NCBI GenBank assembly: GCA_003116995.1
Contig: BDSL01000002.1
Location: 186,001-250,000, forward strand
Direction: 5' to 3'
DNA: 64,000 nt
From: Yamagishiella unicocca
Lineage: Eukaryota; Chlorophyta; Chlorophyceae; Chlamydomonadales; Volvocaceae
Position numbers and translations under genes: made by a program. Shown piece by piece: positions 1 through 10,400 of this stretch. Numbering within the stretch: position 1 is the first letter of the stretch; the number at the start of each line of letters is the position of its first letter. The notes under the pieces are model-generated. The model was given only the letters and a program-made list of their open reading frames with translations, was not told where the DNA came from and made no database searches.

Positions 1-3000
1 CAGCGATGGCGGAGCAAGCAGCGGCAGCGAGGGCGTTGGCTGCTTGGCGGCAACGGCTTTGCCGGCGGCGGACCTCCACAGCTGCGTCCTCCGCAGACAA
101 GGAATGCAGCGTACCCGCGGCTCCGATGGCTTCAACCGCGAAGCATACCCTGGCCAGGACACAGCGCCCTCGCACAGGCGTTGCAAGCGTGCCTTCGTCG
201 TTTGCAGTGGCGCGTACAAGGAAGTATTGGTCGGCCGCTGCATGAGCAGCCGCAGCCGCGAAGTCACGCTCCCACTGGCGTTCAGCCAAGGCGTGGTGCG
301 CTGCGTGCTCAGCGTTGCCGGACGCAAGTGTGGTGGCGCTGTCATCTGCTGCAGCTGCCGCAAGCATCTCCAGCTGCCTCGAGCAAGCTTGCACAAGGTC
401 GTGCACAGAGGCGTCCACAGCGGCGCCGGCTTTCACTGCAATTGAGACATTCCGGCCTCCTGCCGCTGCCACCTCTGCCAACACCGCCTGCCTCCGAGCT
501 ACCAGAGCTGCAAGGGCGGCCTCCTCACCAGCGACCGCCAGTGCAGCTGCCGCTACGTCTACTGCGGTGGTATTGGCGAGCATCTCCAGCTGCTGTTGTT
601 GCTGCTGGGACCACATAGCTTGCACTGCGCTCGCCTGGGCGGCCTCACCTCGTACAGCAACGGCCGCGTCACCCGCCGCTGCGCGGGCGACGTCCGCCAG
701 CTGCTGCTGCCGTTCTGCCGCCAGCGCGTGCATCGCCTCCTCCTCGCTCAACGCGGCACGCACAGCGACCGCCGCGTCGGCGGCCTCCACACCCAAGCAT
801 GCGCCTGCCAGCACGTCTCGCTCTCCCGCGAACTGCTGCTGCGAGGCCTCTTCGCCGGCAACGCTGGCCACTGACACCTTCGCGTCGTGGGCCGCAATCG
901 TCGCACATGCTGCGAGGCACTCCTGTCGCCGAAATGCCAGGTCCTCCAGCGCAGCGCTCTCAGCTTCGGCCGCCCGCACCGTCTCGGCGGCGCTAAAAGC
1001 ATCCGCACCCGCATACGGCGCCCGCCGACTGAGGCTTCGCCGCACGGTTGCCTGCAGCTCTGGCCAGTCTGCACACGCCGTTGGCAGGACGGCCGCTGCG
1101 TCAGCCTCCGCTGCAAGCTGCATGCCGGCAAGCATGCCACAGGCCCGCGCAACCTTTCGCATAGCGCCATGCTTACAGCCACTGGCGCGCATAGCGGCCA
1201 ACGCCTCTGCACACGTCTCCGCAGCGATGGTTGCAAGGCGCAGCGACTTCTTTTGGTCCTGCTGCCGCTGTCGCTTGGGCGTTTCAGCGAGCGCGCAATG
1301 CGCAGCTTCCTCTGCGTCATTGGCTGCAACTGCGGTGCCGCTGTCCGTCGATATTTCCGCCACTGCGTCAACTGCGCCATGCACCGCCAGCGCTGCGCCG
1401 CGATCCGCATCGTCCGCTTGGTTGCGTGACGGCAGCTCGTGTGCGGCCTCGAGCTTCGCCGCATGGAAGCTAATGCCGCTGCTGCTGCTCCTGCAGCTGC
1501 TGTCAACCTCGCCCGTGGTGGAGTCTTCAGCGGTTGCCGTCCCCGGCGTCACGACAAGCAGGTCATCATCGTCGGAAGCCACGGACGGTTGCGGCTGCTG
1601 CTCTACCAGTGTCAATACAGTTGATTCGGCAGCCAGGTCCGTGACGGCAGCGCCGCAATGCATGCTGTCGCCATCAACGCTGCCAATTTGCGGTCGCCCC
1701 GACATGTTGCGCCCTTCGTCCGGACCACGCCGCAGCGCCTGTTGCCTGATAAGCTTTGCCGGTGCCGGCAAGGAGGCGGCGACGGCGGTCAAGGCGCTGA
1801 ACGAGCCGCCCATGCTCAGAGCGTGCGGACCCCGGCGACCAACGTACGAGCGCGCCATGACCTTTCCAGCGGCGAGAGCTACCGCCGCAACGCCCGCCAC
1901 CGCGACCACAGACACGGACACGAGGGTGGTGGAGGGTGCCACTGCCACGGCCGCGGCGATGAAGGCCACTGCACCCCAGATGTGGGTGCACGCTCTTGCG
2001 GCCGCCGTCGCCACCATGGTGGTGGAGGCGCCCGCCATGGCACTGCTTGACGCCAGGAAACCGCCGGAGCTCGACACCAGCGCGCTGGCCCCGGCCATGG
2101 CACCAGCTGCCGCAGCGCCCAGCACGGTCATCACCGCCGAGAGTTCGAGGAGCTTGCGGCAGGTGACTTCGGAGCTTCCCGCGGGCTCAGCTGCAGCTGA
2201 CCACTGCTGCTGGGCGCATACAGCGTCCGAGCCCTGTAACGTATCCACGGCGCCCGCATCCGCACCGCCAGCCTTTGAAATGCGTAGGGAGCGCAACGCC
2301 ATGGGTGACGTCGCAGCTGCGTCTGCCGCCTCATGACGCGCAACTACTGGCGGGAGCGATAGCTGCACGGCCAGCAGCCGCTGGCCCAGGGCTTCGGGCT
2401 TAATTTCCGTCATGCAGCTACTGGCGGCTTCAGCGATGGCAGGCTGCAGGACTGCAGACATTGAGGCCACGTTCTGAGATTGGCCCCTGCGCAGGACGCG
2501 GCTCGATGGCCTGGCGCCGCCAGCGGAGCTGGGGGTGTTGCTGGCGCTGGCCCGGAGCGCCTGCAGCGCCTGTGCCAGTTTGCCATCAAGTCGCTCCAGG
2601 GAGGAGCGGCGGCGTGGCAGCCCGTCAGCTGCCGATGAATCCTCGGTTGGTGGCCAGACCCTGCAGGATGCTGAGCAAGCGGTATGGCGCCGGTGCTCTG
2701 CGACCCGTGCGGGCGGTGGCTGGTTGGCGGGGCTGGCGACGCGAGGGCAGTCCGCATCACTGTCGTGGTCCTGCTGCCGAACGTCGTCGCGTGGGCTATC
2801 GAGGGTCACATGTAGCGCGGACTTGATACCTGGGCCACCATCCGCAGCGCTGTTGCCGCCAAGTTCTACCACCGCCTCCGTTGGCAGCTGATGGCCATCA
2901 GCAGCAGCTGGTACGGCCATTGGCGGCAGCAACTGCCCGTAGCCAAAGTACGCGAGCTCGACGTGCTTCGTACAGGTGTCGACGCGTTGACCAACGGCAA

Positions 3001-6000
3001 CAGTAACCCTCTGCGCAGCGTCCAGACCGTCAGTGTCTTCCACGGCGCGGTTGCTGCCATCCAGGCCGAGGCTAGTGGTCAGGGGCAGGATGGGACGCGA
3101 CTCAAACGTTGAGCTGGCCTCGATCGCTGCTGCGACCGCGGCTTCAACGCAATGAATACCACTGGCGGCATGAGCAGCTGTTGCGCCAGTCGCATCCTCC
3201 TGGAGCTGCCATCGCCCCTGCTGCTTACAGGCAATGCTCGAGAGGTGGAGGCTCTCCAGCACCATGGCGTCGATGTCCGTGCCGCTAAGCGGCAGCAGGC
3301 GCGCCCCGGCACCGCTCGAGTCCTGCTGGCCGTGCGGGCCGTCATCGGGCGCTGGCATGGGCACCGAAGGCATTTCGCTGTCAGATGACTGTGTAGACAC
3401 CGCGTACATTGGCAGCACGGGGGCAGGGGCGCGTGCCTTGGGTCGCGACGGGTACCGGTCGCGGGCGCCCTGGCGGTGAAACATGGCTGCCATGTCGCCA
3501 CATCCACTGGGCGACACCTGCCGCGGGCCCGCGGGGCCAGCTGCTGCCACACCAGGACGGGCGCCGTTGACAGCAAGCAGAGGCGCCGGCATTGCAGCGC
3601 TGGGATGGCGGCGACGGCGCGGCGTGCTTGACAAGCGACGCAGCGGCACGAGAGATGGGTCGTCCTCAGCGTTGCCCAGCAGCAGCTGCCGGTGGGCTCC
3701 TGGTTGGTGACCGTCCTGCTCCAGCTGGTGGCTGACCGGGCCCGAGGATGACGTGCCGCCTTCGGAGAGCAGCTCGGCCACACTGCGCCACGCCCATGCT
3801 GGCAGACCGAAGCCCATGTCGCTTTCCTCCTCGCTTTCCACGTTGCTCCATGCCTTGTCGGCAGGGTCAGAACCGCCGACTGTGGCAGGCAAAGCCCCGC
3901 TGACGGCCGCTTTGGGCTCGTCCTCGTCAGTGTGCTGCGACGACTCAGGCCTCAGCCAGCGCCAGTCCTCACCATGTCCAAAGCGCGGCCGTGAGGGGCC
4001 CCTTGAACCGAACGATGGTTTACCAGCGCTGATTGCGGCCGGGTCCGGCGACGCCATTGGCATCATGTCTTCCGTGCTGTTCGGCAGTGGCAGCGGCTGA
4101 ACTGGGCTGAGAACCGCCGATGCCGGGTAGCAAGGGCTGCGCAGCAGTGGCACCGTGTCGGTCGGGCTGTGTAGGGACGCTGCAGGCGACGCGGGAAAGC
4201 TTGGCAGTAGCGGCATGGTGCGCTGTCGGGGCCGTCGCTGCGGAGAGGCGTCGTGTACTCCGGGAGAGGCGGTAACGTGGGGCGGATTGGGGATGCTGTC
4301 GCTGCAAACCGAGTCCACGCTGTAGCGGTAGACCGGTCGGCGCAGTAAGCTGCGCATGTCGCCCGGCGGTGCACTGGCTATGGCGGCCGCGGCGCGAGGT
4401 GCAGCCAACGGCGGCGTGTTGACAACCTTCTTTCCGCGCGGCGACAGCACAGTACCCTGGCGCGCGTGCCTGCTGTTGCTGTTGCCCATCCGCACTAGGC
4501 CAGCGGCTGCGGCTGCTGAAGCAGCGGTTGCGCGGGAAGTGACAGTCACTGCCAGAGCGGCAACACGGCTGGCGGGGCGTTGCACGACCGTAGATCGGGA
4601 GGCCTTGGCGTTGGGGTTTGACGCGGGCTGACCCGCAGGCCGCAACGCCCGAGTGCGCGGCTTCACTGCGACGACATCTGTGGTTGACATGCTCGCATCA
4701 TTACTGTGCTGCCACTCTGTACCTGCTCCGATACTGGCCAAGGCCGGGCCGGCCCAACGCGATGACCTGCCCAGCGCAGCAGCCGGCAACAAGGCCCGTC
4801 GATCAGCTCCACTGTCAGGAGCCACCGGCAGCGAGGCACGTTTATCGTTGACATGGGCGGGGCGGAGGCAAGGTGCAGCGTCAGTGTCCACCGGCGGGAC
4901 GATTGTGATGCCATACCGGCCTTCCGCAGGAGCACTACCGATGCGGGTGATGGCGACATTCGGGACGGACGAGGTGACTGTGCTCTTGGGAGGCGGCTTG
5001 CCGTACAGGTTGAAGGGAGGTCTGGACGGCCCTGCTGCTGTTGACGACGCCACGGATGAGGCAGAGGCGTGCGGTGCGCTGGACCGTCTCGGTTGCTGAT
5101 GACTGATTTGATAGGTGCCGACCGAGCGAGTGTGTGGCCGGGAGGTGGTGGACACAGGGACGACGGCTGCACCGGCAGTGCAAGGCGAGCAGGAGATGAC
5201 AGGGCCGACATGATGGCTGGCTGGGACTACCAGGGACAAGGCAGAGCCCACAGCCGGTGATGGGTCTGTGGTGTTGCCACCATCTCCACCGCCGCTGTTG
5301 CCTCCTCCGCTGTTAGACTGGCGCATGGCCCAGGAGGACGATGCCGTGCTGCTGCGGACGCAGCTTACGCCGCTGGTTCGAAGGGCAGACGGCCTAGCAA
5401 AACGGCTGTCAGCGCTGCAAGGCGGGAGTTGATCATGCGATGCTGAATCACTCGCCACGCTCGAACGAAAGCTTGCGCTGCATGTTGGCAAGCTGCCCAA
5501 AGAAGTAAGCCGCGCGCCGCCACTAGCCCTGGCGGCGCCGTCAAGCATCGCAACAACAGCGCCGACATGGCCTTGTTGCTCAGGCCGTGCATTTGACGCC
5601 GCAGTTGTCTGCGAGCCATACAATAGGCCTCTATGACAGCTGCTTGCTCCCGATGGGCCATCGTGACGCACACAATCTGCTTCAGCACGTATGCCGCCGG
5701 CACTGAAGCTGTCGGCATTGCTGACCTGGGCTCCATCTCCGCTGGCAAGCTGCCAATTGTCCTGTGACTCCAATCCCGGCGCTGCTGGCAGAGGCAATAT
5801 TGTAAACGTGCCGCTGTCGTCAGCACGTCCCTGAAGGGGAGAGACGCGCACGTGGGAAGGGGAAGACGCGCCAGCTGCAGAAGGTGGCTCGGGCAGGTCA
5901 GCTCGTGTTATTGTATCAGAGGAGCCTGCATCTGCTTTGCCAAACACTACGTCGCCGCTGTCCTGGACCGCCGTGTACAAGCAGATGTCGGCATACTGGG

Positions 6001-6574
6001 CCAACATATTCGCATCCTTGGAGATAGCAGAGGCAAGGGGGGGCAGGGGGGCATCGTGCAGCAGGCTCCCGCCGTAAGAGCAGGCCCCTCCATGAGAACA
6101 GCTTCCTCCATATGAGGTGAACCCGCCGTGCGAGTAGTTCCCGCCGTTGAAGCAACTCCCGCCGTTGGAACAGCTGCCGCCGACACTGTTACCATTGCTA
6201 TTGAAGCCACAGCTGCGCATATCATCGCAGCATGACACTGATGTCGTGTCGCAGGAGTACAGCGCCGGCTCGCTGTTGCCCGAGCAGGAGCTACCACTTG
6301 ACAAGCGGGGGGGAGCGACGGCGACGTCCAGCATCACATTGAAAGTGCAAGTTGTCACTTTCCCTTCAAGAGCCATGTTCAGCTTTGCGATCGTTGAGGC
6401 CGTCGCAGAGTTGTCTGGGCCGACCACGCCATTTACGGCGACACATGGTGACTCCCTGGCCGGGGAGGCGGGCTGGCGTTCATGTTCACGAGACATATTA
6501 GCGTCAGCGGATGACTTGGGCGAAAGGCGCTCCGCTCCGCTACTGGGCTGGCTGCGCAATGGGCCTATCGGCAT
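1..6574 (-). CDS. Giant intronless ORF, unknown function, 3' end beyond window
   Basis: Reading the minus strand from the ATG at 6574 gives an open frame with no stop down to base 1, at least 2,191 codons, so the C-terminus lies outside the window. I recognise no family. In order: a Ser/Pro-rich start; a short Gly-Gly repeat block (about residues 130-172, Cys/Ser/Tyr/Asn-rich); a long Ser/Pro/Ala/Arg-rich, probably disordered centre; a hydrophobic Ala/Val/Gly-rich stretch (about residues 1475-1573) that could hold two or three membrane segments; an acidic Asp run; then Ala/Glu/Arg/Gln-rich sequence including a run of six Gln, likely long helix or coiled coil, to the edge. The start is the first in-frame ATG; the frame stays open upstream to a TGA near 6700, so an upstream coding exon is possible. 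The plus-strand frame at 315-2336 is an antisense shadow. A 6.6 kb coding run without introns contrasts with every neighbour. The open frame is certain; function is not inferred. Confidence 0.7.
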   Translation of the reverse strand, partial: MPIGPLRSQPSSGAERLSPKSSADANMSREHERQPASPARESPCVAVNGVVGPDNSATASTIAKLNMALEGKVTTCTFNVMLDVAVAPPRLSSGSSCSGNSEPALYSCDTTSVSCCDDMRSCGFNSNGNSVGGSCSNGGSCFNGGNYSHGGFTSYGGSCSHGGACSYGGSLLHDAPLPPLASAISKDANMLAQYADICLYTAVQDSGDVVFGKADAGSSDTITRADLPEPPSAAGASSPSHVRVSPLQGRADDSGTFTILPLPAAPGLESQDNWQLASGDGAQVSNADSFSAGGIRAEADCVRHDGPSGASSCHRGLLYGSQTTAASNARPEQQGHVGAVVAMLDGAARASGGARLTSLGSLPTCSASFRSSVASDSASHDQLPPCSADSRFARPSALRTSGVSCVRSSTASSSWAMRQSNSGGGNSGGGDGGNTTDPSPAVGSALSLVVPASHHVGPVISCSPCTAGAAVVPVSTTSRPHTRSVGTYQISHQQPRRSSAPHASASSVASSTAAGPSRPPFNLYGKPPPKSTVTSSVPNVAITRIGSAPAEGRYGITIVPPVDTDAAPCLRPAHVNDKRASLPVAPDSGADRRALLPAAALGRSSRWAGPALASIGAGTEWQHSNDASMSTTDVVAVKPRTRALRPAGQPASNPNAKASRSTVVQRPASRVAALAVTVTSRATAASAAAAAGLVRMGNSNSRHARQGTVLSPRGKKVVNTPPLAAPRAAAAIASAPPGDMRSLLRRPVYRYSVDSVCSDSIPNPPHVTASPGVHDASPQRRPRQRTMPLLPSFPASPAASLHSPTDTVPLLRSPCYPASAVLSPVQPLPLPNSTEDMMPMASPDPAAISAGKPSFGSRGPSRPRFGHGEDWRWLRPESSQHTDEDEPKAAVSGALPATVGGSDPADKAWSNVESEEESDMGFGLPAWAWRSVAELLSEGGTSSSGPVSHQLEQDGHQPGAHRQLLLGNAEDDPSLVPLRRLSSTPRRRRHPSAAMPAPLLAVNGARPGVAAAGPAGPRQVSPSGCGDMAAMFHRQGARDRYPSRPKARAPAPVLPMYAVSTQSSDSEMPSVPMPAPDDGPHGQQDSSGAGARLLPLSGTDIDAMVLESLHLSSIACKQQGRWQLQEDATGATAAHAASGIHCVEAAVAAAIEASSTFESRPILPLTTSLGLDGSNRAVEDTDGLDAAQRVTVAVGQRVDTCTKHVELAYFGYGQLLPPMAVPAAADGHQLPTEAVVELGGNSAADGGPGIKSALHVTLDSPRDDVRQQDHDSDADCPRVASPANQPPPARVAEHRRHTACSASCRVWPPTEDSSAADGLPRRRSSLERLDGKLAQALQALRASASNTPSSAGGARPSSRVLRRGQSQNVASMSAVLQPAIAEAASSCMTEIKPEALGQRLLAVQLSLPPVVARHEAADAAATSPMALRSLRISKAGGADAGAVDTLQGSDAVCAQQQWSAAAEPAGSSEVTCRKLLELSAVMTVLGAAAAGAMAGASALVSSSGGFLASSSAMAGASTTMVATAAARACTHIWGAVAFIAAAVAVAPSTTLVSVSVVAVAGVAAVALAAGKVMARSYVGRRGPHALSMGGSFSALTAVAASLPAPAKLIRQQALRRGPDEGRNMSGRPQIGSVDGDSMHCGAAVTDLAAESTVLTLVEQQPQPSVASDDDDLLVVTPGTATAEDSTTGEVDSSCRSSSSGISFHAAKLEAAHELPSRNQADDADRGAALAVHGAVDAVAEISTDSGTAVAANDAEEAAHCALAETPKRQRQQDQKKSLRLATIAAETCAEALAAMRASGCKHGAMRKVARACGMLAGMQLAAEADAAAVLPTACADWPELQATVRRSLSRRAPYAGADAFSAAETVRAAEAESAALEDLAFRRQECLAACATIAAHDAKVSVASVAGEEASQQQFAGERDVLAGACLGVEAADAAVAVRAALSEEEAMHALAAERQQQLADVARAAAGDAAVAVRGEAAQASAVQAMWSQQQQQQLEMLANTTAVDVAAAALAVAGEEAALAALVARRQAVLAEVAAAGGRNVSIAVKAGAAVDASVHDLVQACSRQLEMLAAAAADDSATTLASGNAEHAAHHALAERQWERDFAAAAAHAAADQYFLVRATANDEGTLATPVRGRCVLARVCFAVEAIGAAGTLHSLSAEDAAVEVRRRQSRCRQAANALAAAACSAIA

Positions 6575-7438
6575 TCTGGACAGCTGGGACTCTGGGCTAG
6601 AGCGATAGATGTCAGCTACGACTGCCGTTGAAAATAACCAATCTCCTCCATAATTGTGATGGTAGTGCGCACGAAGCCCCTTTTGTGGGTCAAAGGATGT
6701 TCAATTACAGCCTGCGACAGCGAAGTCATCTTCTGGTCAGGCATTCCTGTATGCAAACTTAGCCATGTACATGGCCTTTGCAGGGTATGCTGGGCTAGCA
6801 TGCAAACATCCACAGGCCTAGTGGCAGATTAAGGTATGCAGCAACGCTACTGGTGCACCGAGTTCCTCCTCACCCATGTCAATTGTCAGCCAAATGGCAG
6901 GAGTCGCAGGACCATGAGCATTAATGATGTGACTGCGCACTTCCGATGGCGGGGGAGTGGCCGACCACGCGGCGCAGTGCAGATTGCCTTCGATGTCAAC
7001 TGTCGGGATCCAAATGAGCGCAGTAGGATGTTGGGTAATCCTTCATAAGCCTTTTGTGAATACGTAAGCTTGTTGTTTCGCGAATTATGCGTGCATGGCA
7101 TGGCGGAGACCGCGAGTGGCCACTTCAAACTGTACGACATATACGGCAGTGCTGCTTGGCAAGTCAGTTAGAGTCCTGCGGCAGTGGTTGGGTGGCATAG
7201 TGCGAATCCAACGCTTTAATACACATCCTTTGTCGGCAGGTGGATTCTGGGTTACGGCACAGAGCGTCACAGCCGTTTCGTCTGCTCTTTTTCTCATACC
7301 TTGCTGCACTTTGCAATGCACAAGTGTACTTAAGCATGATCAAAAGTCTGCATCCACTCAAGAGCCTAGGTTGACGTTTTCAACGCCTTTGGGGCTGTTT
7401 TCAAGTGGCTACCTGCCAGTAAGACGGGCGCACCCAGC
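6575..7438. promoter_or_regulatory. Shared upstream region of the giant ORF and the aftiphilin-like gene
   Basis: These 864 bases separate two divergent start codons (6574 minus, 7439 plus) and are AT-richer than the flanking coding sequence, as expected for 5' UTRs and promoters. A minus-strand frame ending near 6616 encodes a protein-like segment (motif VIEHPLTHKRGF) that may be an unresolved 5' exon, but I found no donor joining it in phase to the giant frame. No TATA box or other element could be assigned with confidence. Confidence 0.4.
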
Positions 7439-10400
7439 ATGTCAGCAGACGATGATGGAGGCGTAGACTTCTTCACGAATACAGCTATCATGGAGAATAA
7501 CGGCCGTGGCCCTGCAGCTGCCGTCAACGCGACGTCGTCATCAGCTGCTGAAAACCACAGAGCGCTACCTGTGGGTGGTGCTTCGACTACTGTCAGCTCA
7601 TATGGCAACATGGACCTGTTGGGCGACTTCTCGCAACCCGTGGCGTCGTCTCACAAATTTGCTCCTGTCGGCAGCTCTGTAGACCTGCTAGGCGATGAAA
7701 TTATGCCGCCGCCACCCAAGATCGTGTCACTTGCGGTAGAACTAGCACCTGGCCATGAATATCAGGCAGCAAGCAGTGACGAGGGGGCTTGCACGGCCGT
7801 TGCCGCTGCCGGGTCTCCTCCGGCCAGCGTCACGCCGACAGCAAGTAATGACGACGGGCTTTGCACGGCCGCTGCCGCTGCCAAATCTCCTGCGGCCAGC
7901 GCCACGCCAGTAGCAGACACTGTCGGCACGGCTTGCACAGCCATTGCCGCTGCCGAGCCTCCGCCGCCCAGCGCTATACCGGCAGTAAGCACAGACGACG
8001 GGGCTTGCACAGCCATTACCGCTGCAGAGCCTCCGCCGGCCCGCGCTACACCAGCAGTAAGCACAGATGACAGGGCTTGCACGGAAGTTGCCGCCGCTGC
8101 CGAGTCTCCTTCAGTCAGCACTGTGTTGGAAGCTGTTGGCGATACACCCGACGAGATGGGTGCGGTTGCGTGCGAAACTGACGAGGGAGAGCGGAGCCTG
8201 GCCGCTGAGGCTGGTCCAGACGACAACCAAGGAGGCGGGCATGATGAGGCCTTCTCGGTGCCCACAGACTCCGATGATGATTCCGAGGGCACAGCACCTG
8301 AGCACGACAACAATGGGGACTCGCAATCCCTCCCAAGCGAGCGCGAGCAGGGGGGGGATGATGACCCAACAGGCGACAGTAGTGATGCCCCAGGCGGCCA
8401 GGGGAGCGATGGTATAATCGACTCGGACAGGGAGGTGGTGGAGGAAGAGGATGCGTTCGGGGACTTTGCGGACTTCACAACCGCGTCCCACTTCCTGCCT
8501 GGTGGCAGTCTGGGCGCCGCCGCCGCTGGCCAGCCACCGCCGCCATCAGCCTCTGCCGCCGCGGCTGCCCGCGCTGCCGGGGCCAGCACCTCCACCTCGT
8601 CGTCTCCGTCAGCGCACCGCCACGCGCACCTCGGTGCTTCCTTGCGACCCACCTACGGCATGCTGTCCGGCGGGGGACCGCAGCTTCACGCTGCCTCCGT
8701 CAGCGGCGCCGTGTCTGAGCACGGCAGCTTTGGGGGTGACTTCAGTGACTTCAGCCATCCATCGCCGCCGCCCAGCGTTGCGCCCTCGAGGGCCGGTGGG
8801 TATCGGGCAAAGATCATGGCAATTTGTTATGCAGGAACTCCCTAGTACCATTTCGGCGAGCGGTTTTGTCTCCGACACATAGCCTCCGACACATACAGTC
8901 CATGTCGGAACCTAGCTGTAGGGTTGACGGTTGGGGTTTGCTCACGACGTGGCACTGTCGCTCCCTACATCGCGGCTCTCTTGCATCACTACTGTTGCAT
9001 CCTCCCGCCCTTGGCTTCATTTCGCATGCATGCCGGTCGCACGAACACTACACATCATGTTGACGTTTGTGCCGTCCATGCATCTTTGCGTCTCCCAGGC
9101 GGCGGCCGCAAGTCGGTGGCCTCAATCGCCTCCGCGGGCAGCCGTGCCGGCGGTGATGATGACCTCGGCGACTACGGTTCGGTGGTCGGCAGCAGCGTCT
9201 GGCGTGCGCCCTCCCAAATGGCTACCTCGTCGTACGCCGCTGCTGCCGGCGCCGATGATGACTTCGGCGATTTCACCTCCGACATCACCTCAACCTCTGA
9301 CTTCGCGCCCTCCACACAGCCGCCGTCGGCGGTCGCCGTCAGCGGACCCGGCTCTGTCCACCCGGATGACGACTTCGGCAGCTTCGCCAGCCATCGCAGC
9401 ACGGCAGACGACGACGAAGATGACTTTGGTAACTTTAACGCAGCACCGGCTGGATCGGGGTCTGCGGCGGGGCAGGGGCCGTCTAGTAGCGGAGCATCAG
9501 GCAGTGGCGCGGGGGCAGCCGGCGGCTGTGCCGCAGCCGGCATGGCGGGGACGAGCAGCGCGGGCGCGGCTTCCAGCGGCTTTGCTGGTGGTAGCACACT
9601 GCAGGGAGCCGGCGGCGCTTCCTTGAGCCCTCGCGAAGGCCCTGTGGGTGTGTCTGGGCCGCGTCCCTACCATTCCACGCAGACGGTCAGTCCTGCCACG
9701 GGGCCCGGCGGCGGTGCCGTGGAGGCGTCCGCGGAGACCGGCCTGCTGCAGCTGCCGTCAGCCGAGGTGCGCCAGGCGGTGGCACGCGCGCTGCAGCCCC
9801 TGGTGCCGGCGCGCTCCTCGCGGGCAGTGGCGGCGCAGCACTCGGCTGTCCCTGAGGAGCAGGTCTCAGCGGCGTGGGCGCAGCTGCGCCGGCATGTGGG
9901 CGCGCGGGCTGACGGCGGCATCGCAGCGCACAACGGAATGCCGATGCCGACCCTGGCCGGTGCGGCGGATGCGGGCGGCCAGCAAGACGGCGCGGCAGGC
10001 CGCGGAGGGTGTGCGCCGGCGGTCAAGTGAGTAAAATGCATGCGTCGGGCTGGGATCTTGAAGTTTCGCCATCACACGATGGTGGCGTGAAGGATGCGGC
10101 GCGCTTGTGTGGTGGTGTGAGCGCGCAAACGGTAAAGAGGAGCTGTACGGGTTGTACATGCCCGTGCCTGTCGCGACCTGAGCCCCTATGGAACGGCGTC
10201 ATTTTGGCCCTCCAGGTTCAATCGTCCTCTCCGCTGGAAGGGCTCCGACTCGGAGCGCCGCTTGCTTTCGGGCCTGGGGCTCAGCGAGCTGGCGGCGCAG
10301 GCGCGTATGCTGGACGCGGCTGAGGGGCCTCGGTCCACGGGCAGGGGCCGCAGCGACACTGGCGGCAGCGGAGGCGGGGTCCGGCAGCTAGGGATGCTGG

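Noticed and set aside
315..2336. 673-codon plus-strand frame, Ala/Ser/Cys-rich
   Set aside because: It is the antisense shadow of the longer minus-strand frame, which has coiled-coil-like and hydrophobic segments and continues open over 6.5 kb; the plus frame begins at TTG and reads as Ala/Ser/Cys noise.
7762..8652. 296-codon minus frame opposite aftiphilin-like exon 1
   Set aside because: Low-complexity antisense shadow; the plus frame holds the acidic Phe motifs and proper splice sites.
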